Assembly (NCBI RefSeq): GCF_007126775.1 | Contig: NZ_SLAP01000233.1 | Location: 1-47,810, forward strand | Source of the DNA: Cecembia sp. | GTDB taxonomy: Bacteria > Bacteroidota > Bacteroidia > Cytophagales > Cyclobacteriaceae | Direction: 5' to 3' | DNA length: 47,810 nucleotides | Shown: piece after piece, positions 42,066 through 47,810 of the stretch | How the letters are laid out: the number at the start of each line of letters is the position of its first letter | How positions within the stretch are numbered: position 1 is the first letter of the stretch | Notes under the pieces: model-generated | The model's input: the letters and a program-made list of their open reading frames with translations, nothing else | Database searches by the model: none | What the model was told of the DNA's origin: nothing | Made by a program: the position numbers and the translations under genes

Positions 42066-42705
42066 CGCTATATTTTTCTATTTCTCTTTGGGAACATACC
42101 CCAGGGAAATCCCCCCAATTGCCCAGCATGTCCCACATCAACTGAAAATGTAAATGAGGTGGCCAGTCCCCATTCTCCGGAAAAGGACCCACTTGGCAAA
42201 ACTTTTGCCCACAAGCGACCGGCATACCAAGCTCAAGGCCTTCCAAATCTTTCAAAGCCAGGTGCCCATAGAGGCTATATAGAACAGTATCTTTCAATTG
42301 GTGCTCCAAAATGATGGTAGCCCCATAATCTCCAAAACCCGAATTGTTTTGAAAAGCGTGTATTTTCCCTTCCAAAGGCGCATATACAGGATGACCGCTT
42401 TCCGTCCATACATCTATCCCTAAATGGATATTTCTGAAATCCGCCTGATCGGTAGCAAACATGCCTGACCTGGCGTATATGGCCCTTTGCTCAAAATAGC
42501 CTCCAATACCAAACTGCTTGTCCGCTGCCCGAAGCTTACTGAAAACATAATGATCAAAACTGAGTGTATCAGAAAAATCAACTTGCTTCAACTCCTCATT
42601 TGCCGGTGAAAAATCCATCCAAAGGGTATTGCCCCGGTCTAGGAATTTTCCCATCAAAGGGAATACCTGCTCCTCTTGTATCAGTAGTTTCAAACTTTTT
42701 TCCAT
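42019..42705 (-). CDS. M23-family metallopeptidase-like protein without signal peptide
   Basis: Zinc endopeptidase fold that usually cuts peptidoglycan cross-links. Ligand motifs HLGIDVW, YGHL and HLHFQ (HxH) are complete. From the ATG at 42705 (MEKSLKLLIQEEQVFPLMGKF) the protein has 228 residues. No signal sequence or membrane helix is present, so a cytoplasmic location is predicted. Longer frames begin at 42762 and 42801, but they would overlap the start of the divergent PLP-enzyme gene. Convergent overlap of 47 bases with coaX. A cytoplasmic M23 protein could act on recycled peptides or another substrate. Confidence 0.87.
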   Translation of the reverse strand: MEKSLKLLIQEEQVFPLMGKFLDRGNTLWMDFSPANEELKQVDFSDTLSFDHYVFSKLRAADKQFGIGGYFEQRAIYARSGMFATDQADFRNIHLGIDVWTESGHPVYAPLEGKIHAFQNNSGFGDYGATIILEHQLKDTVLYSLYGHLALKDLEGLELGMPVACGQKFCQVGPFPENGDWPPHLHFQLMWDMLGNWGDFPGVCSQREIEKYSAICPDPQALLGYLPR

Positions 42706-42760
42706 AGGCTGCAAGATAAATATTTTGTCTCTTAAGGGACCTTCTCTTATCTTTATTTCC

Positions 42761-43726
42761 ATGACTGAAACGATAAATTTCCCTTCCCTAGAGGCTATCA
42801 AAGCTGCCCATCAAAGGATACAGCCTTTTATTCACCGCACACCCATCCTAAAATCTGAAGCCATCAATTCCATGGCTGGTTGCAAGATCTTTTTCAAATG
42901 CGAGAATTTTCAAAAAATTGGCGCCTTCAAGGCACGGGGTGCTGCCAATGCGGTGGCCAAACTCAGCGATGAGGAAAAACAAAATGGGGTAGCCACTCAT
43001 TCCAGTGGTAACCATGCCGCTGCTTTGGCGCGGGCAGCCGCTGTGGCCGGTATCAAATCATACATTGTCATGCCATCCAATGCGCCTGAAATTAAGAAAA
43101 AGGCTGTGAAAGGCTATGGGGGTGAAATCATCGAATGCGAACCCAACCTGATGGCAAGGGAAATTACCTTAGAAGCTGTAGTCAAAAAGACAGGAGCAAC
43201 CTTTATCCCCCCTTATGACCACATGGATGTCATAGAAGGTCAGGCAACCTGTGCCTTGGAAATGTGGGAGGAAGACATCCCTTTTGATACCATAATAGCA
43301 CCTGTGGGAGGAGGCGGACTTCTCGGAGGCACTGCCCTCTGTACTAAATATATTTCTCCCGCCACCAAGGTGATTGCCGGGGAACCTGCTGGCGCAGATG
43401 ATGCCTACCGCTCTTTTCAGGCCAAGAAGCTGATCCCTATGGAAGAGCCAAAAACCATTGCTGACGGTCTACTGACATCCCTCGGGAAAATCAACTTTGC
43501 CATTATCAAGGAACATGTAGATGATATCCTGACCGTAAGTGATGAGGAAATCATTGCTTCCATGCGCCTGATCTATGAAAGGATGAAGATCGTCATTGAG
43601 CCTAGCTGTGCGGTACCTTTGGCGGCTTTACTGAAGCATAAGGAGCGGTTCAAAGGCCAAAAAGTAGGAATTATCCTCTCTGGAGGGAATGTGGATCTTG
43701 CTAAGCTGCCATTTAGAACGGAATAA
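42761..43726 (+). CDS. PLP-dependent threonine/serine dehydratase or serine racemase family
   Basis: Fold type II PLP enzyme, 321 residues, without the C-terminal ACT regulatory domain of biosynthetic IlvA. Lys of the internal aldimine lies in KIGAFKARGA. SSGNHAAALA, the phosphate-binding glycine loop PVGGGGLLGG and the C-terminal IILSGGNVDL (Ser or Cys near the pyridine nitrogen) are present. Short length and motif details fit catabolic threonine dehydratase, serine racemase or threo-3-hydroxyaspartate ammonia-lyase. Start MTETINFPSL at 42761; the longer frame from 42629 runs through the neighbouring gene and was not used. Confidence 0.9.
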   Translation: MTETINFPSLEAIKAAHQRIQPFIHRTPILKSEAINSMAGCKIFFKCENFQKIGAFKARGAANAVAKLSDEEKQNGVATHSSGNHAAALARAAAVAGIKSYIVMPSNAPEIKKKAVKGYGGEIIECEPNLMAREITLEAVVKKTGATFIPPYDHMDVIEGQATCALEMWEEDIPFDTIIAPVGGGGLLGGTALCTKYISPATKVIAGEPAGADDAYRSFQAKKLIPMEEPKTIADGLLTSLGKINFAIIKEHVDDILTVSDEEIIASMRLIYERMKIVIEPSCAVPLAALLKHKERFKGQKVGIILSGGNVDLAKLPFRTE

Positions 43727-43940
43727 TAAATCCTTCATGCAATTGACCGGATCATGGACAAGCCTGATAATAACCAGAAAGATTTAAAAGAAAAAAAGAA
43801 CTCTGATCAATATTTAAAACGCTTTATAGCCTTAATAATTAGACCTACTTTACAATAACATTCCCATATGTTGGTAGATTTGATTGGATAAGGAGGAGCA
43901 ATCATAATCCAAAGATCTTTACGCTAGAACTATAATCTGT

Positions 43941-45548
43941 ATGGACATATCCAATCCATTTTACATCGATGCAATTTGGCTCTCCGCAGCCTTTCTCTGT
44001 GGGGTATTTGCCAAAAGAATTGGACTTCCTCCGCTGGTAGGATTCCTTGCTGCAGGATTTCTCATCAATTTTTCAGGACTTCAGGAGGGAAACCTAAACA
44101 GTGCCGTTGAAATCATGGCGGATATTGGAGTATTAATCTTGCTTTTTACTATTGGATTGAAACTGAAACTAAAGGAACTTTTTAGGCCAGAAATATGGGT
44201 TTCAGCCTCATTGCATATGGTTCTAACCATTTTGGCTTTATCAAGTGTATTGATGCTACTCACATATTTTGGACTAAGCATTTTTTCTGACTTAAGTCTA
44301 CAGAGCACTTTGATGCTAAGTTTTGCTATGAGTTTCTCCAGTACTGTGTTTGTAGTAAAAACACTTGAAGCAAGGGGAGAATTTGATTCCTATCATGGCA
44401 AAATTGCTATCGGTATTTTGATCATACAGGATATATTTGCAGTACTTTTTATTGCCTTTTCAGATAAAAAAATCCCATCACTTTGGATTTTGGCACTTCC
44501 CATTATTTTATGGTTGTTACAAAAAATCCTAAGCAGGCTACTTCACCAAATGGAACATGGCGAACTGTTTTCATTCTTTGGTTTCTTTGCCACCTTTATC
44601 GCAGGAGCTTTAAGTTTTAGTTTAGTTGGATTAAAACCTGATTTGGGAGCATTGGTAATAGGGATGCTCCTGGTCAATCACCCAAAGGCTGATGAATTGT
44701 ATAACCGAATGGCAGAGTATAAAGACTTTTTTTTGATTGCATTTTTTATCAATGTGGGATTGGTAGGGTTGCCCAGCCTTTCCACTTTTGGTGCTGCTAT
44801 GATGCTTTTACCCTTTGCTTTGCTCAAAGGATTGCTGTTTTTGTTCATACTTTCAAGATTTTCTCTTCAACCAAGGACTGGATATCTTGGCGCCTTAAGT
44901 TTGACCAATTTCAGTGAATTCGGATTGATTGTGGGTGTGGTGGGACTGCAAATAGGTCTGATTCCAAATGAATGGATTGTGACATTGGCCCTGTTGATGT
45001 CTTTATCTTTTGTTTTGGCCGCACCGCTCAACGTCTATTCCCATGCCATATTTGACCGGTATAAGCATATTATTTTGAAACTTAACAAAAATGAAAACAG
45101 TCCGGACTGTGAGCCTTTGGATTTTGGCAATGCCGAAATTTTAGTAATTGGATTAGGGAGCATTGGGAACCCCAGTTTTGCAGCACTTACCCAGACTCAT
45201 GGCCAAAAAGTTTTGGGACTGGATTATAATAACGACCTGATTATGGAATTACAGCAACAGGGAGATCAGGTACTTTGGGCAGATGCAACAGACAGCGAGT
45301 TGTGGGACAAGGTTGATTGCGAAAAAATCAAAGCTGTATTTTTGACTGTAAGTGATTTTACATCAAATGTGAATGCTCTGACTGAGATAGCGCGTATAAA
45401 AAACCGCCCTTTCAAAATTTTTGCATTGAGTCGGTATTCGGACCAAGCAGAAAAATATAGGTCGATGGGAGTGGACTATGTCTTTGAGTACAAGGAAAAC
45501 TTGGGTAGGGATTTTGTATCCAATGCCTTAAAGACTAACAAAATTTAG
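43941..45548 (+). CDS. Kef-type cation/proton antiporter (CPA2) with TrkA-N domain
   Basis: A 535-residue membrane protein. About twelve hydrophobic helices form the CPA2 exchanger, with GLPPLVGFLAAGFLIN, DIGVLILLFTIGLKL, LSFAMSFSSTVFVVKTLE and LKPDLGALVIGMLLVNHP, the latter carrying the ion-binding Asp. From about residue 395 a Rossmann TrkA-N/RCK domain follows: ILVIGLGSIGNPSFAAL, VLGLDYNN and WADATDSELWD. It probably exports K+ in exchange for H+ under nucleotide control. Monocistronic; convergent with the hydrolase gene 8 bases after. Confidence 0.93.
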   Translation: MDISNPFYIDAIWLSAAFLCGVFAKRIGLPPLVGFLAAGFLINFSGLQEGNLNSAVEIMADIGVLILLFTIGLKLKLKELFRPEIWVSASLHMVLTILALSSVLMLLTYFGLSIFSDLSLQSTLMLSFAMSFSSTVFVVKTLEARGEFDSYHGKIAIGILIIQDIFAVLFIAFSDKKIPSLWILALPIILWLLQKILSRLLHQMEHGELFSFFGFFATFIAGALSFSLVGLKPDLGALVIGMLLVNHPKADELYNRMAEYKDFFLIAFFINVGLVGLPSLSTFGAAMMLLPFALLKGLLFLFILSRFSLQPRTGYLGALSLTNFSEFGLIVGVVGLQIGLIPNEWIVTLALLMSLSFVLAAPLNVYSHAIFDRYKHIILKLNKNENSPDCEPLDFGNAEILVIGLGSIGNPSFAALTQTHGQKVLGLDYNNDLIMELQQQGDQVLWADATDSELWDKVDCEKIKAVFLTVSDFTSNVNALTEIARIKNRPFKIFALSRYSDQAEKYRSMGVDYVFEYKENLGRDFVSNALKTNKI

Positions 45549-45556
45549 ATTTGGCT

Positions 45557-46315
45557 TCACAAATTGTTCAAAAAATCCTTGACTGCCAGAAGCGCCTTCT
45601 CTCGTTGTTCAAACATCCCCATATGCCCTACCCCTTCCAACTCATGGTAATGCGTGGCAAAGGGCTGATGCAATCTACTGGCTTCAATTTTCACGGCCAC
45701 ATCAAACTCTCCAGCGATCATCAATTTAGGACCGGGAAAATTCTTCCAGACCTCCATCCTGTCTTTCCTGTCCCGCATGGCTTCCAGAAAAGCCAAGACA
45801 CCATTTTTTGAGCTTTTCTTCCCTTCTCTGATCAGTTCCTCTATCCGCGAAGCTTGTGCTAATCGCTGTTCTTCTGCAAAAAGCGGCGGTACAAAGGAAT
45901 CCATAAATTTATCCAGGCCATGCTTTTTGATAAAGGAAATGGTTTTGTTTCTGGTATGCTTTTTTTCCTCATCGTCTGGAAAGGCTGTAGAATGAAATAA
46001 GCCAATCCCTTTAAGGCCAATGCCCATCAGTTCTGCTAAAGCCATGGTTACATACCCCCCCAGAGAATGCCCTATGACGATGGGTTGTACCAATCCCTCT
46101 ACTTCCATCCATTCCTGAATCAGCACAGCCGTCTCTTCCAGGCTGATGTGATTCCCCGATAAAGGACTCTCCCCAAATCCAGGGAGATCCAGGCAATAGA
46201 CGGTATGGTCTTTGGAAAAATCCCCAATAAAATCCCTCCACATGGATTTGGATTCACAAAAGCCATGGATAAAAACGAGCGCAGGCCCTGCACCTTCTTG
46301 GGTAAATTTTAACAT
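45557..46315 (-). CDS. Alpha/beta hydrolase
   Basis: 252 residues, canonical fold. Oxyanion region VFIHGFCESKSMW, nucleophile elbow VIGHSLGGYV (Ser in GHSLG), acid-residue region MIAGEFDVAV, and catalytic His in LEGVGHMGMFEQ. A helical lid (about 115-180) separates the two parts. No signal peptide. The family covers esterases, lactonases and others, so the substrate cannot be given. Convergent with the antiporter. Confidence 0.93.
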   Translation of the reverse strand: MLKFTQEGAGPALVFIHGFCESKSMWRDFIGDFSKDHTVYCLDLPGFGESPLSGNHISLEETAVLIQEWMEVEGLVQPIVIGHSLGGYVTMALAELMGIGLKGIGLFHSTAFPDDEEKKHTRNKTISFIKKHGLDKFMDSFVPPLFAEEQRLAQASRIEELIREGKKSSKNGVLAFLEAMRDRKDRMEVWKNFPGPKLMIAGEFDVAVKIEASRLHQPFATHYHELEGVGHMGMFEQREKALLAVKDFLNNL

Positions 46316-46641
46316 GTCACAAAATAAGGATTAGAAGCCAGAAAGTATGCAGAGATAGTCCGCAAATGAAAAGTTATGTTAAATGGAAAGGTATGTCCAA
46401 TTCCCAAAAAAAGACTTAAGAAAAAAGGTAGATTCCGCCTAAAATCATATTAAATACTCCAAAAACTGTCATAAACCTTCAAACCAAAAAGAATAAATCC
46501 CCTTAGATATGACATGGCCGGGTCCAACTATGTTTTAGCTGCAATCTTGAATCGCTAATTTACTTTGGTTATTTTTTTTGCTAGATTACGTCTAAAACAC
46601 TTTATGTAAGCCATTAAAGCAAGCAGAAACAGGATATTGAT
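46316..46641. other. Gene-free, AT-rich spacer before the accessory end of the window
   Basis: No gene, hairpin terminator or clear TAnnTTTG element found. It separates the divergent hydrolase gene from the AT-richer genes that follow. A near-match TTACTTTG lies near 46560. No attachment-site-like repeat was recognised. Confidence 0.5.
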
Positions 46642-47079
46642 ATGGAAAACATAAGGTTAAGAAAAGCAACAAGTAAAGACAGAGCAATTGTAGCTGACTT
46701 TGACTACAGCCTTGACAAAGACGAACATATCAAACTCCACAGAATAGAAAAGATTACAAAAGCAATATCAAATGAGGAATGCTTTCTCATTTTAATAGAT
46801 AAGCAAGAAGTTGGATTTGTAATTTTCGATTACCGTTTTTTTGACCAAGGCTGGATAGAGTTGATAATTATAGATGAAAAATACAGGAGAAAAGGGGTAG
46901 GTGGAAAAACATTCGACATTATACGTGAGCAAAGCAAGTCGGATAAGGTTTTCACTTCTACAAATAATTCAACCACTCAAATGCAAAGAGCACTTACTAA
47001 AGCTAATTTCACTTTTGCAGGTAAATTATATGGATTAGATGAAGGAGGCCCTGAAGTCTTTTATTATAAAAATATATGA
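46642..47079 (+). CDS. GNAT-family acetyltransferase
   Basis: 145 residues. Acetyl-CoA motif IIIDEKYRRKGVGGKTFDII and a preceding strand WIELIII give the GNAT core; the C-terminal part is AKANFTFAGKLYGLDEGGPEVFYY-like, common in small accessory GNATs. Codon and base use (many aca, aaa and caa codons) is more AT-rich than the core genes, which hints at transfer. Its stop overlaps the next gene by 4 bases, so they are a coupled pair. The substrate is unknown. Confidence 0.88.
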   Translation: MENIRLRKATSKDRAIVADFDYSLDKDEHIKLHRIEKITKAISNEECFLILIDKQEVGFVIFDYRFFDQGWIELIIIDEKYRRKGVGGKTFDIIREQSKSDKVFTSTNNSTTQMQRALTKANFTFAGKLYGLDEGGPEVFYYKNI

Positions 47080-47462
47080 AAACAATAAATAGAATGATGA
47101 CCAACATCTGCTCCGACAAATTACCTGAAAGCAGAGATTATTATACCAAATTATTCGACTTTAATGTGGACTATGACAGCGACTGGTTTGTCCACTTAAT
47201 TTCAAAAGACAAACAACTTGAGTTAGGAATTATCAGCCGAACAAGTGAAATTATTCCTGATGAAATAAAAGGCATTCCTCAAGGATTTTATGTAACGTTT
47301 GTGGTCGAAAATGCTGATGATATTTTTGAGATAGCAAAAAATGAAGGCTTTGATATCATCAGAGAGCCATCGGACACGTTTTACGGTCAAAGACGATTGT
47401 TACTTAAAGACCCAAACGGAGTAACAGTAGATGTATCCTCACCCATACCGGAATTTGAATAA
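47076..47462 (+). CDS. Glyoxalase/bleomycin-resistance-fold protein
   Basis: 128 residues forming two beta-alpha-beta3 units. The N-terminal unit has LPESRDYYTKLFDFNVDYDSDWFVHL and the C-terminal unit has GFYVTFVVENADDIFEIAKNEGFDIIREPSD and GQRRLLLKDPNGVTVDVSS, both typical of VOC proteins. Substrate binding residues cannot be assigned. Translationally coupled to the GNAT gene. Pairs like this are frequent in accessory cassettes and may modify or bind a small molecule or drug (inference). Confidence 0.88.
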   Translation: MKTINRMMTNICSDKLPESRDYYTKLFDFNVDYDSDWFVHLISKDKQLELGIISRTSEIIPDEIKGIPQGFYVTFVVENADDIFEIAKNEGFDIIREPSDTFYGQRRLLLKDPNGVTVDVSSPIPEFE

Positions 47463-47502
47463 AAACGGCATGTATAATTTGCTGAATCTATAAAATAAAT
47501 GA

Positions 47503-47799
47503 ATGGATTTTCAGATTCTGATTTTACTTTTAGCATTATTTATTTGGTTATTTTAGCGTTTGCTTTATGACATAAAGCGTAAAAGAAGGAGGGATTATTA
47601 TAGAAACATAAATCTGAAATCAGATGATTGGAAGGGAAAACGATATGTTGTTCTCAAAAGGGACCATTGGAAATGTGTCTACTGCGGTACCCCTGCGACG
47701 CAGGTTCATCACAAAAGATATGCAAAGCGAAACATTGGAAAAGAACCTATCAAATGGCTCGTCTCTATTTGTAAAACTTGTCATGACAAAAAACATTGA
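47503..47799 (+). pseudogene. Membrane-anchored HNH nuclease gene interrupted by one in-frame TAG
   Basis: An ATG at 47503 opens MDFQILILLLALFIWLF, then TAG (47554-47556), and the same frame continues RLLYDIKRKRRRDYYRN into a full small HNH domain. The domain has CVYCG, the HH of QVHHKRY, and CKTCHDKKH. A hydrophobic helix directly followed by many basic residues is a natural membrane anchor, so the pre-TAG part belongs to the gene. A TTG at 47560 could start a shortened, soluble 79-residue HNH protein. Thus the gene is broken, restarts, or is read through. It ends 10 bases before the window edge. Confidence 0.7.
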
Positions 47800-47810
47800 T
47801 AATAAAATAA

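Noticed and set aside
42629-42760. N-terminal extension of the PLP enzyme
   Set aside because: It would run antisense through the M23 gene and add residues before the family start MTETINFPSL.
43754-43858. 34-codon frame beginning MDKPDNNQKDLKEKK before the antiporter gene
   Set aside because: Too short and polar, with no recognisable homology or promoter; could be chance in a Lys-rich spacer.
46316-46641. Integron attC site or phage attachment site before the accessory genes
   Set aside because: No inverted core sites, integrase or flanking direct repeat could be seen.

Overview
The window looks like chromosomal DNA from a Bacteroidota bacterium, most likely Cytophagales, family Cyclobacteriaceae. 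Three things suggest this. Rho carries a long Lys/Pro/Ala-rich insertion. Several upstream regions contain the Bacteroidota -7 element TAnnTTTG. Gene families typical of the phylum are present: DUF4252 proteins, an ECF sigma/membrane anti-sigma pair, a degenerate arginase-like protein, and a tRNA without encoded CCA. The genus is inference from protein character only; no search could be run.

Layout. Positions 1-4040 (minus strand) hold rho, a spacer made of TGAAC word repeats, recO, tdk and a 2Fe-2S ferredoxin. A lineage-specific hypothetical gene (4048-5181) runs against the rod-shape operon mreB-mreC-mreD-mrdA-rodA (10641-5184, minus strand), which builds the elongasome. Divergent from mreB is the translation operon rimP-nusA-infB (10861-15560). 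It is followed by a small broken membrane-protein gene and a fatty-acid desaturase/CsbD-like pair. Positions 17697-20825 hold an envelope cluster: an anchored protein, a beta-barrel and a haloperoxidase-like lipoprotein. Then come cstA, an MscS channel, accD (with a degraded zinc ribbon), nqrF, and a packed four-gene operon of arginase-like protein, cytochrome b5-like protein, sugar kinase and murQ. An RNA pseudouridine synthase follows.

Positions 30802-34822 form a probable envelope-stress locus: ECF sigma, anti-sigma, two DUF4252 proteins and two paralogous two-repeat secreted proteins. tRNA-Phe (GAA) follows. After it come a membrane Fe-S protein and a CCG-domain protein that together resemble a split EtfD/HdrDE-type electron-transfer complex, and then two unknown genes. 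Positions 38946-40650 hold a Xre/RES toxin-antitoxin pair translationally coupled to a short-chain dehydrogenase. The remainder is GNAT, coaX, a cytosolic M23 peptidase, a PLP ammonia-lyase/racemase, a Kef-type antiporter and an alpha/beta hydrolase. The last 1.2 kb is AT-richer and accessory-looking: GNAT, glyoxalase-fold protein, and a membrane-anchored HNH gene interrupted by an in-frame TAG.

The most unusual items are the following: the RES-Xre-SDR arrangement; two small genes each cut by a single TAG directly after their first hydrophobic segment; AccD with three of four zinc cysteines replaced; the pseudo-arginase/b5/kinase/MurQ operon; the duplicated secreted proteins with a GTAACATTT motif shared with the sigma operon; and short-word repeats of different vocabularies placed directly after stop codons.
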